Positions 42,472-50,598 of a stretch of 64,000 bases of DNA are shown piece by piece; the stretch's first letter is position 1; each line of letters begins with the position of its first letter. The DNA comes from Phyllobacterium sophorae. Its GTDB lineage: Bacteria; Pseudomonadota; Alphaproteobacteria; Rhizobiales; Rhizobiaceae. The notes below the pieces were generated by a model, which was not told where the DNA came from, did not search any database, and was given only the letters and a program-made list of their open reading frames with translations. Location of the stretch: NCBI RefSeq assembly GCF_003010965.1, contig NZ_PGGM01000001.1, positions 1 through 64,000 of the forward strand, read 5' to 3'. The position numbers and the translations under genes are program-made.

Positions 42472-42513
42472 AAAAAAGCCCGGCCCTCACGCTGATGACG
42501 GGCCGGGTTTTTT
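42472..42513. terminator. Bidirectional Rho-independent terminator
   Basis: cccggccc (42479-42486) and gggccggg (42500-42507) form a GC-rich stem. It is flanked by aaaaaa (42472-42477) on the left and tttttt (42508-42513) on the right, so it works for the DUF465 gene (plus) and the ArsR gene (minus). Confidence 0.9.
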
Positions 42514-42547
42514 CATCGCCTACAGAGCGGCCAGAGCAAAATTTGCT

Positions 42548-42811
42548 TTATTCATTCCAGAACTGGTCCAGCCACAGGTTCAGGTGGAAAAAACCATTGG
42601 CGTCGACGGCATAGATGCGGCGTGTGCCTTCGGATTTGACCGTTACCAGCTGCGCATCGAGAAGTGCCTTGAGGTGCTGGGAAACTGCGGGGCGGGAAAT
42701 TGGCAGGCCTGTCGCCAGTTCGTTCACGGTTTTTGGCCCGCGTCGAAGCTCCTCCAGGAGATAGCGGCGGTTCGGATCAGAAATTGCTGCAAAGGCATCC
42801 GTTTCGACCAT
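42548..42811 (-). CDS. ArsR-family transcriptional regulator
   Basis: This 87-residue winged-helix protein has the ArsR/SmtB fold: DAFAAISDPNRRYLLEELRR then GLPISRPAVSQHLKALLDAQ and RIYAVDANGFFHLNLWLDQF. It lacks the metal-binding Cys (CxC) of ArsR and has no obvious metal site, so it belongs to the non-metal group that often controls adjacent SRPBCC or transporter genes. Its downstream end faces the terminator. The MFS transporter gene lies upstream on the same strand, 65 bp away, and might be linked to it. Confidence 0.88.
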   Translation of the reverse strand: MVETDAFAAISDPNRRYLLEELRRGPKTVNELATGLPISRPAVSQHLKALLDAQLVTVKSEGTRRIYAVDANGFFHLNLWLDQFWNE

Positions 42812-42876
42812 GAAGGATAGTCATTTTAAACCGGCAGGAATGTCAACGAATTTCGTATCGGGCCTAATCCAACCGC

Positions 42877-44118
42877 TCACTCGGGCAAGTTTTCGGCCCG
42901 CGGATCCAGCCTGACACCCTCGGGTGTTACGCGCTCGGCACCAACCGTCTGGAAGTTATCCCTCAGCTCAATGGGCACCGGTGCCCGCATGCGCGAGCGG
43001 ATGATCGCGTGGGTCATGATCGAGGCGTGGGCCAGGGCCGTTACTGCAAAAAGCCCTTCCGGCGTAATGCGCTCCATGGCCCAGGCTCCAAGGATCGGGC
43101 CGATCATAGTGCCAAAGCCATAAAGCAGCAGAAGCCCGCTTGTGACTTTGACAAAGTTTTCCGAGTCGGAAAAATCGTTCGCATGGGCGACCGCCACGGG
43201 ATAGAGCGTGTAGGCAAGGCCGCCATAGACCGCGGTCATGGCCAGAATGACATAGGCATGGCGCGGCGCAATCAGGAAAATCAACAGGCCTATCGCAGCG
43301 GCGGCGCCACCAACCATGGCAAGCACGTAGCGTCGATCCGTGCGGTCCGACATCCGGCCGACCGGAATCTGCATCAGCGCACCGCCCATGACGGAGGCGC
43401 TCATCATCAGGGCAATTTCCGTCGTCGATATGCCGGTTGCCGCGCCATAGACCGCACCAAGTGTACCGAATGCACCATTGGCAACGCCAATCAGGATACA
43501 GCCGAGGAAAGCGACGGGGGAATTGCGATAGAGCGCCCTGAGGTCAAGCTGCACTTCGGTCAGGGGTTTTGGACTGCTCGCAGTGGAAATTGCTGTCGGG
43601 ATAAGCGCCAGACAGAAAAGGATACCGGACATCATGAAGAACGTCCCCGTATGCACGTCACCGAAGCCGATCATCATTTGCCCGACAGTTATCGATGCGA
43701 AATTCACAACCATGTAGAGCCCGAATATCTGGCCGCGATTGGCATTCGTCGCGCGCTCGTTGAGCCAGCTTTCGATCACCATGTAGGATCCGGCCATGGC
43801 GAAGCCGGTCAAGGCGCGCAGCACGATCCAGGCAGTCGATTCGACCAGTATACCGGTCATCAGCGCGACGATCGCCGCGATTGACGCAAACGCGCTGAAC
43901 GCGCGCACGTGACCGACACGGCGGACGAGACGCGGCGCCAGCAGGCAGGAGGTGATAAAGCCACCAGCCCAGGCCGTACCCAGAAGCCCCAGGGACGTCG
44001 TCGAGAAGCCCTCCGCTCCACCCCTCAACGGCAGTAGCAAACCATGCAAACCCGATGCCATGACGAGAAAGGACGTGCCGCAGAGGAGTGCGAAGACCTG
44101 AATGAACGAACGGAACAC
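42877..44118 (-). CDS. MFS transporter
   Basis: This 413-residue protein has twelve predicted membrane helices, with two six-helix halves. It begins MFRSFIQVFALLCGTSFLVM and carries typical MFS loops (LAPRLVRRVGHVRAFSAFAS after helix 2 and GRMSDRTDRRYVLAMVGG after helix 8). GYDVHTG-like substrate motifs are absent. It resembles YcaD-type and related MFS proteins of rhizobia, with an unknown substrate. It lies 65 bp upstream of the ArsR gene on the same strand. The C-terminal 40 residues are hydrophilic. Confidence 0.88.
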   Translation of the reverse strand: MFRSFIQVFALLCGTSFLVMASGLHGLLLPLRGGAEGFSTTSLGLLGTAWAGGFITSCLLAPRLVRRVGHVRAFSAFASIAAIVALMTGILVESTAWIVLRALTGFAMAGSYMVIESWLNERATNANRGQIFGLYMVVNFASITVGQMMIGFGDVHTGTFFMMSGILFCLALIPTAISTASSPKPLTEVQLDLRALYRNSPVAFLGCILIGVANGAFGTLGAVYGAATGISTTEIALMMSASVMGGALMQIPVGRMSDRTDRRYVLAMVGGAAAAIGLLIFLIAPRHAYVILAMTAVYGGLAYTLYPVAVAHANDFSDSENFVKVTSGLLLLYGFGTMIGPILGAWAMERITPEGLFAVTALAHASIMTHAIIRSRMRAPVPIELRDNFQTVGAERVTPEGVRLDPRAENLPE

Positions 44119-44230
44119 GGCAAACCCTTCAAGCGAATCGGAAGTGGACCCGCACAGGATCGTGCAGGCGGTGAGTTCGTGTCATGCAGTAATGCGGAAA
44201 CTTGATGACATCCGCATAACTTTTGTTGTC

Positions 44231-44416
44231 TCAGCGGAACAACGCCTCGGCCGCAACCTTACTGTTACCCTTGCGGGAGCGTTCCTCTTCGAGCCGCGTT
44301 ATTTCGGCACGCAGGAGCGTGATTCGCTCGTCAAGCTCCGCAACTGACAATAGCGACAGGTCCTGGCCAATATCGTGAATGATTTTGCGCCTTGGCTCTT
44401 CATCGAAAAGTGACAT
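44231..44416 (-). CDS. DUF1192 domain-containing protein
   Basis: This 61-residue protein is a DUF1192 member: MSLFDEEPRRKIIHDIGQDL then SLLSVAELDERITLLRAEIT and a charged coiled-coil tail. The function is unknown. Two adjacent ATGs exist; the second, at 44416, has GGAGG at the right distance (GGAGGAAATG). The long upstream open frame belongs to the opposite strand. It is divergent from the quinone oxidoreductase gene, a pairing conserved in this order. Confidence 0.88.
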   Translation of the reverse strand: MSLFDEEPRRKIIHDIGQDLSLLSVAELDERITLLRAEITRLEEERSRKGNSKVAAEALFR

Positions 44417-44510
44417 CATTTCCTCCACTTGTCGCTCTAGAGTGCGAGAATACAGCCCAACTGCTTGGAATTGCAAATTATTCTGGCGAATCAATATTGA
44501 GGTGGATCCT

Positions 44511-45515
44511 ATGGCCGATAAAATTCCAACGACGATGACGGCGATCGAGATCACGCAGCCAGGCGGACCTCTGGTGCTCAAGGCGGGGAAACGTGGTGTC
44601 CCCGAACCAGAAACGGGCGAGCTTTTGATCCAGGTCCGCGCGGCCGGCGTCAATCGGCCAGATGTGTTGCAGAGGCAAGGCCATTATCCGCCGCCGGCCG
44701 GTGCCTCCGATATTCCCGGTCTGGAAATCGCCGGTGATGTCGTTGCCATCGGCGAAGGTGTTACGCGCTTCCGTATTGGCGAGCGCGTCACAGCATTGGT
44801 TTCAGGCGGCGGATATGCGCAATACTGCAATGTGCATGAAACCAATGCGCTGCCAATCCCCGCTGGTTACGGCTTCATTGAGGCTGCGGCGATTCCGGAA
44901 ACCTACTTTACCGTCTGGCACAATGTATTTGAGCGCGGCGGCTTGCAGAACGGCGAAACCTTCCTCGTCCATGGCGGCTCCTCCGGGATTGGCACCACCG
45001 CCATCCAGCTTGCCAGCGCTTTCGGAGCCTACGTCATCACCACAGCGGGTTCGGATGAGAAATGCGAAGCGTGCGTCAAGCTTGGCGCGAACCGTGCGGT
45101 CAATTACCGCCACGAGGATTTTGTCGAAGCGGTAAAAGACGCGACTGGCGGCAAGGGTGTGGACCTGATTCTTGATATGGTCGGCGGCGACTATATCGAG
45201 CGCAACTACGATGCAGCGGCCGTCGATGGCCGCATTGTCCAGATTGCCTTCCTGAACGGCGCCAAGGCGCCCACCGATGTTTCAAAACTGATGGTCAAGC
45301 GCCTTACCCATACTGGTTCAACCCTGCGCGTCCGGTCCGTTGACTTCAAGGCAGGCATCGCCCGCGAACTGGAGCGGAAGGTCTGGCCGCTGCTGGTCGA
45401 GCGCCGTGTTGCACCTGTGATCGACATGGTCTACCCGCTGCATGAGGCTTGGCGCGCGCATGAGCGGATGGAAGACGGCCAGAACATTGGCAAGATCGTG
45501 CTCGATGTGAGCTAA
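44511..45515 (+). CDS. NAD(P)H-quinone oxidoreductase (PIG3/zeta-crystallin family)
   Basis: This 334-residue MDR-superfamily reductase resembles human PIG3 and bacterial QOR. Landmarks are VRAAGVNRPDVLQRQGHYPP, PGLEIAGDVVAIGEGV and the nucleotide motif LVHGGSSGIGTTAIQLASAF, with GADRAVNY-like GANRAVNYRHEDFV and VHPLHEAWRAHERMEDGQNI-type ends. It should reduce quinones with NAD(P)H as a detoxification step. ATG 44511 follows GAGGTGGATCCT; the frame is open to 44379. It is divergent from DUF1192. Confidence 0.92.
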   Translation: MADKIPTTMTAIEITQPGGPLVLKAGKRGVPEPETGELLIQVRAAGVNRPDVLQRQGHYPPPAGASDIPGLEIAGDVVAIGEGVTRFRIGERVTALVSGGGYAQYCNVHETNALPIPAGYGFIEAAAIPETYFTVWHNVFERGGLQNGETFLVHGGSSGIGTTAIQLASAFGAYVITTAGSDEKCEACVKLGANRAVNYRHEDFVEAVKDATGGKGVDLILDMVGGDYIERNYDAAAVDGRIVQIAFLNGAKAPTDVSKLMVKRLTHTGSTLRVRSVDFKAGIARELERKVWPLLVERRVAPVIDMVYPLHEAWRAHERMEDGQNIGKIVLDVS

Positions 45516-45522
45516 AAATGCC

Positions 45523-45548
45523 AAAGACCGCGCGCCGGCGCGGCCTTT
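45523..45548. terminator. Terminator hairpin between convergent genes
   Basis: An 11-bp stem with one mismatch (45523-45533 with 45538-45548) and a 4-base loop lies 8 bp after the quinone oxidoreductase stop. A short aaaaa run (45514-45518) precedes it on the left, which reads as a T-run for the minus-strand phytase-like gene. Confidence 0.65.
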
Positions 45549-45566
45549 GCGTTTCAAGCGCTGGTT

Positions 45567-47765
45567 TCAATTCGTGGCCTGAACCTTGCCGATGCCGACG
45601 AAGATCGTTTCGCCGGATGAATCATCGACGCCATCATTGTCCGTCACTGCGTAGCCATAACCATCCGCATCGACGGTGAAGCCTTCAAGTTTCTCGGGAA
45701 CGTAGCCATTGGCCGACTTCAGATCGCCGATGAAATCATGCGCGAGCGTCTTCTGGACCACCGGCAGTTTCTCGCCGATCCTGGCGGGTTTCAAGCCATC
45801 GAGCGCCACGCGATAGAGCCGCTTGTTGACAGCCCGCTCGCCGATCTGGTTATCGCGTTCGATGATATAGAGCTGGCCGTCATGCGCGGTGATTTCCGAC
45901 AGGCCGACCCAGCCATTCGCGGTCGTGTCGAGAGGGTAGGAAACAGCACCCCATGCCTTGTCTTTGACATTGTAGCTCAGGAGTTTGACGAAACCCTTCC
46001 CGTCATCCTTCCACTCGCGCTGGATTGCCATCCACAGGGTCGCGTCGTCGCCTTCACCGACACGCGTGATACCTTCGAGGCCGTAGCGGATCTGCCCGGT
46101 CAGCAATTCGTCGGGAAGCGCGATTTCTTTTTTGATTTCACCCTTCTCGTTCACATTGAGGATCGCATGCGGCACGAGTTTGGCCTGATCACCTTCATTG
46201 GCCAGCCAGAACCCGCCCTGCCCGTCGGTGGTGATGCCTTCCAGATCCAGCTTCTGGGCGGGCTGGCCGCCACGCTTGACCATCAGCGCACCGCTGATCT
46301 TCGCCGGGGTCTGTTTGGCGTCAATCGTGTAGATCGCCGGCGCCGAATAATAGATGGAGTCAGACACTGCATAGAGCTTGCCGGCTTCCTTCGGATCTCC
46401 GGCCAGCCCAGAAAGAGCGCCCCAACCGAGCGGCGTCCCGTCATCCTTCAGGCCTGAAACGATCTGCGGATAATTAGGCTCCTGGTCCTTCAACTCATAG
46501 ATCATGACATGCGAGCGCACGCCGCCATCCTTGATGAGATCCACTTCATTGGCTGTCACCAGGAGGTTGCGCGAAGGAATGGCAAGAACGCCTTCTGGCG
46601 CAATGCCTGAAGGCAGCAGTTGAACGAATTCCGGCTCTGCTCCCGTATCCTTGTATACACCGACAAGGGAAGCACGCTCGCTGGCAACGAAGAGATAGTT
46701 CGTATCGCCGAACCTGCCGACTTCGGCTCCTTCCAGCTCAACGCCTTTCTTGTTGCGCTTGTCCGGGTAATGTCCGGCTTCGGCCATCTTGTACTCAAGC
46801 GCCGGGCCGGATTCATAGAGAATCTTGCCATCCTTGGAGAAAATGGTGAAGCTGCGCGAACCACCCTTGTAGTCACCTTCATTGGCGACAACAAAGCGAT
46901 CATTGTCGAGCCATTTGATGGTGTCCGGCTCACGAAGAACGCCCTTCAGACTGCCGTCAAACTTGAGAGCGCCATCGTTCTTCACATCAATCCTGTCGAG
47001 ATCGACCGTGCCCGCTGGGAAATGGTTGACAATCTTGCCGCTGGCCGCATCGATAATTGCGATGTGGTTGTTTTCCTGCAGCGTGACGGCGATCTGATTG
47101 TTCTTGTTGATCGAGACGAATTCCGGCTCAGCGTCTTCCGGGGCAATCCCGGAGAGACCCGTGAGGTCAACCGTCTTCATGCTCGCGCATTCCGGCACCC
47201 CATCCTTCAACGACAAGATCTTGAGGTTCCCCGAAGGCAGCTGCGGTATATCACCGTCATTTACCTCTTCATCCCGCTCATTTTCGATAGCGATCGCGGT
47301 GAAGGTCTTGTCAGGAGAAATAGCGACCGAATCCGGCTGACCGCCAAGATCACAGCTCGCGTCGATCTTGCGTGAGGCAAGGTCGATGACCTCAAGCCGT
47401 CCCGCGGGATTGGCTTTGTCCTTCGACGTGTTGACAGCGGCCAATACCTTGCCACCAGCAACGGCGACGGACGTCGGCTCGCCATCGACCTTGAGCAAGC
47501 CGCCCGGTTGCGGTTTGGCCGCGTCGCTGATGTCCACGAAGCCGATCGCGCCATAAGGACTGTCGGAATAAATCAGCGTCTTGCCGTCTTCTGAAGCGGT
47601 GATTATTTCCGATGATGTCGGCGTCGACTTGTCTGCGTCTTTGGGCAGATTGTCGGCAACGGGGAAACTTGCAATACGGTTGAAGACTGGTTCCGCGACA
47701 GCAGGCAGGGCAACGGATGCAAGCAAGGCGGTCCAAAGACCGAGATAGAGGGATTTGCGCGACAT
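45567..47765 (-). CDS. Exported phytase-like esterase protein
   Basis: This 732-residue protein has a signal peptide (SLYLGLWTALLASVALPAVA). The N-terminal 430 residues form a beta-propeller with WD/LVIVD-like repeats (GAIGFVDISDAAKPQPGG, NNHIAIIDAASGKIVNHFPA and others). The C-terminal part (about 445-732) has the 'esterase-like activity of phytase' domain: GRFGDTNYLFVAS, GWGALSGLAGDPKEAGKLYA, LDLEGITTDGQGGFWLANEG and YGLEGITRVGEGDDATLWMA. Such proteins are thought to cleave phosphate esters outside the cytoplasm. A four-unit Pho box lies 46 bp upstream of the start, so induction by phosphate limitation is likely. Start 47765 was chosen at the signal peptide; the frame is open to 47813. Confidence 0.88.
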   Translation of the reverse strand: MSRKSLYLGLWTALLASVALPAVAEPVFNRIASFPVADNLPKDADKSTPTSSEIITASEDGKTLIYSDSPYGAIGFVDISDAAKPQPGGLLKVDGEPTSVAVAGGKVLAAVNTSKDKANPAGRLEVIDLASRKIDASCDLGGQPDSVAISPDKTFTAIAIENERDEEVNDGDIPQLPSGNLKILSLKDGVPECASMKTVDLTGLSGIAPEDAEPEFVSINKNNQIAVTLQENNHIAIIDAASGKIVNHFPAGTVDLDRIDVKNDGALKFDGSLKGVLREPDTIKWLDNDRFVVANEGDYKGGSRSFTIFSKDGKILYESGPALEYKMAEAGHYPDKRNKKGVELEGAEVGRFGDTNYLFVASERASLVGVYKDTGAEPEFVQLLPSGIAPEGVLAIPSRNLLVTANEVDLIKDGGVRSHVMIYELKDQEPNYPQIVSGLKDDGTPLGWGALSGLAGDPKEAGKLYAVSDSIYYSAPAIYTIDAKQTPAKISGALMVKRGGQPAQKLDLEGITTDGQGGFWLANEGDQAKLVPHAILNVNEKGEIKKEIALPDELLTGQIRYGLEGITRVGEGDDATLWMAIQREWKDDGKGFVKLLSYNVKDKAWGAVSYPLDTTANGWVGLSEITAHDGQLYIIERDNQIGERAVNKRLYRVALDGLKPARIGEKLPVVQKTLAHDFIGDLKSANGYVPEKLEGFTVDADGYGYAVTDNDGVDDSSGETIFVGIGKVQATN

Positions 47766-47811
47766 TATTTTAAGCCTCCGATTGTTATCCGGAGATCGTT
47801 CGCGCACCTGC

Positions 47812-47851
47812 ATTGCAGTGCAATGACACTTTCATGACAGTTCCATGAAAC
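47812..47851 (-). promoter_or_regulatory. PhoB box array upstream of the phytase-like gene
   Basis: On the minus strand four 7-mers occur at an 11-bp period: gtttcat, ctgtcat, gtgtcat and ctgcaat, with 4-base spacers. The second is a perfect PhoB half-site, the third has one mismatch, and the outer two match 5 of 7. Plus-strand positions are 47845-47851, 47834-47840, 47823-47829 and 47812-47818. The array ends 46 bp before the start codon at 47765. Confidence 0.75.
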
Positions 47852-47995
47852 GCTCGGCCGCCTCGAATCCCATATGCCAAAAGCGATTCTTGCTCATCCA
47901 TTAAAATGACGCTATATAACGCCTCGAATTCCCGGAAATTGTGGTTGAACCCACGTCCCGCGCCCCCGGAGCGGACGAACGAGAGGACTATATCT

Positions 47996-48685
47996 ATGGC
48001 CACCCAGCTTCTTATGCCAAAGGCAACGGCCGTCTGGCTTGTCGACAATACCGCCCTGTCCTTCGATCAGATCGCTGCATTCTGCAAGCTGCATCCGCTC
48101 GAAGTGAAGGCGATAGCCGATGGTGAATCGGCACAGGGCATCAAGGGCCTTGACCCGTTGATCACGGGGCAATTGTCGCGCGAGGAAATCGCCAAAGGCG
48201 AAGCCGATATCAATCACAAGTTGAAGATTTCCGATCCGAAAGTTCGGGTGCCGGAAACCAAGCGGAAAGGCCCGCGCTACACCCCATTGTCCAAGCGCCA
48301 GGATCGCCCGAACGCAATCCTCTGGCTGGTTCGCAATCATCCAGAATTGAAGGATGCACAGATTTCGCGGCTGATCGGCACGACAAAGTCCACTATTGAA
48401 CAGATCCGCAACCGTACACACTGGAATTCCAACAATCTCCAGCCCATGGATCCGGTAACCCTCGGTCTCTGCTCACAGATCGATCTGGATATAGAGGTCG
48501 AGCGTTCTTCCCGTGGCCGGCCAGTTCAGCCCGAAAGTGGCGACACGCTGCTTCCAGCTTCCGCGACTGAAAACCTCGACATTCAGCCAACGGTCCGCGA
48601 AGAGGACGAAGAGCTTGATGCAGACAAGGTGTTCGCAAAGCTGTCGTCTCTCAAGGGCCGCCACGAGGACGAAGACGAGGAATAG
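47996..48685 (+). CDS. trcR: Cell-cycle transcriptional regulator TrcR (DUF1013)
   Basis: This 229-residue protein is a DUF1013 member: MPKATAVWLVDNTALSFDQI, LDPLITGQLSREEIAKGEAD and RQDRPNAILWLVRNHPELKD, followed by an HTH-like KDAQISRLIGTTKSTIEQIR. In alphaproteobacteria this family is annotated TrcR, a cell-cycle linked transcription regulator. The C-terminal 35 residues are acidic (EEDEELDAD at start, DEDEE at end). ATG 47996 follows GAGAGGACTATATCT. It is divergent from the phytase-like gene, so its promoter region overlaps the Pho-box side. A strong terminator follows. Confidence 0.9.
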   Translation: MATQLLMPKATAVWLVDNTALSFDQIAAFCKLHPLEVKAIADGESAQGIKGLDPLITGQLSREEIAKGEADINHKLKISDPKVRVPETKRKGPRYTPLSKRQDRPNAILWLVRNHPELKDAQISRLIGTTKSTIEQIRNRTHWNSNNLQPMDPVTLGLCSQIDLDIEVERSSRGRPVQPESGDTLLPASATENLDIQPTVREEDEELDADKVFAKLSSLKGRHEDEDEE

Positions 48686-48707
48686 TTTTCCCAAAAATCG
48701 TCAAAAG

Positions 48708-48731
48708 AGCCCGGCATCGCCGGGCTTTTTT
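48708..48731 (+). terminator. Rho-independent terminator of trcR
   Basis: agcccggc (48708-48715), atc loop and gccgggct (48719-48726) form a strong stem, followed by a run of six T (48726-48731). A short aaaa before the stem gives partial function on the minus strand for the convergent WYL regulator. Confidence 0.9.
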
Positions 48732-49434
48732 ATGATGCTCTCGCCTCCGGTGTCTCGCTAAGTTCGACCCGGCGATAGAAATCCGCCAGTGTCTTTCCGC
48801 GTTCCTGGCGGAATATTCGGTCAGCCTTTTCCACCTTGGCAATCCGGTCAATGCGGAACGTGCGAAAATCATTGCGCAATTCGCACCAGCTGATCAGCGT
48901 CCAGACCTTGCCCCAGAACCAGAGGCCAAGTGGACGGATATCGCGCACGCTGTCCTTGCCATCCAGGTCCGTATAGGTAATCGACAGGACACGGCACTGT
49001 TCGGCCGCATTTTCCGCCAGGTCGATCAACGACCGGTCGCTGTCACTGATATTGTAGCTGGTCGAGTGGATATGCGTATTGGTGATCCGCGGGCGGTCTT
49101 CCTTGGGCAGGACAGCGCCGATCTTTATGATGGCCTCCTCGGCTGCACGAGCCATGGATGCACCACCCCAAGCGGTGATGAGCCGGGCGCCCGCCACCAG
49201 CGCAACAACCTCGTCGCGCGTGAACATCAAGGGCGGCAGGTCGAAACCCTCGCGCAGGATGTAGCCGACGCCGGCTTCGCCATCGATGGGCACGCCGGTG
49301 GATTGCAGATCGGCAATGTCGCGATAGATGGTTCGTTCGGAAACTTCGAGCTTGTCGGCGAGCTGCCGCGCAGTAACGAGACGGCCCCCACGCAACTTTT
49401 GCACAATCTGGAAAAGACGGTCAGCTCTACGCAT
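48730..49434 (-). CDS. YafY-type WYL-domain transcriptional regulator
   Basis: This 234-residue protein has an N-terminal DeoR-like winged helix (MRRADRLFQIVQKLRGGRLV then TARQLADKLEVSERTIYRDI), the YafY family start, and a WYL sensor domain (about 130-220) with LSITYTDLDGKDSVRDIRPL and LWFWGKVWTLISWCELRNDF. WYL domains bind nucleotides or DNA ends and are common in stress regulators. It is next to the DJ-1-type gene at 49581, on the same strand and 146 bp away, which may be a target. It is convergent with trcR. Confidence 0.88.
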   Translation of the reverse strand: MRRADRLFQIVQKLRGGRLVTARQLADKLEVSERTIYRDIADLQSTGVPIDGEAGVGYILREGFDLPPLMFTRDEVVALVAGARLITAWGGASMARAAEEAIIKIGAVLPKEDRPRITNTHIHSTSYNISDSDRSLIDLAENAAEQCRVLSITYTDLDGKDSVRDIRPLGLWFWGKVWTLISWCELRNDFRTFRIDRIAKVEKADRIFRQERGKTLADFYRRVELSETPEARAS

Positions 49435-49580
49435 GGCTTAATCCTTCAAGCCCAGCATGATACCGCTCGCCTTCATGCCTGCAATGGCAATGGGACGCGG
49501 GCTTGATCTCATGCGATCCGCCAGAATTCAACTTGTCCGTCCAGCTTTTCATCTCACGTACCCTCGCTTTGCCAGCTCAA

Positions 49581-50168
49581 TCACGCGGCTTGGTATTCCC
49601 GTGCAATCAGTTCCCGCATCTCGGCGACGTGCCCGGCGCTCTCGGGGAACAGCGCCTCCAGGAAATCGGTCGTGAACGTGCCGGGAGCCGACCCAGGGGC
49701 GCTGACGATATGCGCATCCCGCACCGCGTGAGGTACATCCTGGTAAAATGACGAGCCGGCATAATCGCCAATCTTCGATTCGATCCATCCGGCACCATTG
49801 CTCGTATGTTTGCGACCCTCAAAGAGGCCCGCACGGGCAAGCGCCAGCGTACCACCGCAGATACCGCCGATGATGCCGCCACGTGCCAAAGTGGCATTCA
49901 GGACCGGTGCTATGTCAGGAGCATCCGCGCTTGGCCAAGTGTCCGAGCCAATGACAGCAATTGCGTCGAGGTCGCCATTTTCTTCGACCCCGGTGCCTCG
50001 TTCAGCCATCAGCCTGAAGCCGCCGATCGACCGGACTGGTCCGGTCGACGGCGACAGTGCAATGGTACGCGCACCAAACCACTCAACCGCCGATCCTGAA
50101 AGCAATCCATACTCCCAATCGGCGAATTGATCGATGAATACGAAACCGATCGTCTTTTTCTGCTCCAT
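49581..50168 (-). CDS. DJ-1/PfpI-family protein
   Basis: This 195-residue protein has the class I amidotransferase-like DJ-1 fold: KTIGFVFIDQFADWEYGLLS at the start and a nucleophile elbow with Cys in IIGGICGGTLALARAGLFEG near residues 105-125. Family members are proteases, chaperones, isocyanide hydratases or deglycases. A second acidic residue in the Cys site (Glu near 20) is plausible at DWEYG. Start choice: the ATG at 50168 has GGGAG about 8 bases upstream; ATGs at 50174 and 50183 are also in frame. It lies upstream of the YafY-type regulator on the same strand. Confidence 0.85.
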   Translation of the reverse strand: MEQKKTIGFVFIDQFADWEYGLLSGSAVEWFGARTIALSPSTGPVRSIGGFRLMAERGTGVEENGDLDAIAVIGSDTWPSADAPDIAPVLNATLARGGIIGGICGGTLALARAGLFEGRKHTSNGAGWIESKIGDYAGSSFYQDVPHAVRDAHIVSAPGSAPGTFTTDFLEALFPESAGHVAEMRELIAREYQAA

Positions 50169-50197
50169 GCCCATCGCTCCCATTTTGCTCGATAATC

Positions 50198-50497
50198 TTA
50201 GTATTGTAGCTTGAAATAGCTTGATTTGCGTGTATTTCCCGCTTGCCGAGGCTTTGGCCAGCCTATTTGCCAAGGAGCGAGGTCGGCGCTGGCACTTTCC
50301 GTGCCAGCCTCCGTACCCTTCATCGAGCCTCGACGCGCAAGCCGTTCGGCATAAGCATCGGGCCAACCGATATCCTTCAACACATGCTCGGGAAGTGAGT
50401 TGAGGTGCCGCTCCGTACGCAGTTCTTCGCGATACGCTGCGAAGTCCGTGAGCAGGCGCCTTACCGTATCAACAATGCCAAAATCAACGTAAGTCAT
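50198..50497 (-). CDS. DUF1127 (YjiS-like) small protein
   Basis: This 99-residue protein has the DUF1127 signature: RTERHLNSLPEHVLKDIGWP, ending DAYAER. Members of this Arg-rich family with the H-x-x-L-x-x-L-P-x-H-x-L-x-D-I-G motif act in RNA and phosphate/carbon metabolism in Agrobacterium and others. The C-terminal 35 residues after the motif are not conserved. It starts 30 bp upstream of the DJ-1 gene end region and stands on the same strand; no clear promoter link is visible. Confidence 0.85.
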   Translation of the reverse strand: MTYVDFGIVDTVRRLLTDFAAYREELRTERHLNSLPEHVLKDIGWPDAYAERLARRGSMKGTEAGTESASADLAPWQIGWPKPRQAGNTRKSSYFKLQY

Positions 50498-50598
50498 AAC
50501 CCTGTCTCCTTGTGACTACGGAGACACTATCGCATACCCCTCCTGACAACCTTCTGTCAGGAGGATGTCAAGAGGTGCGCTTTATTTGCAGAGCCAGG

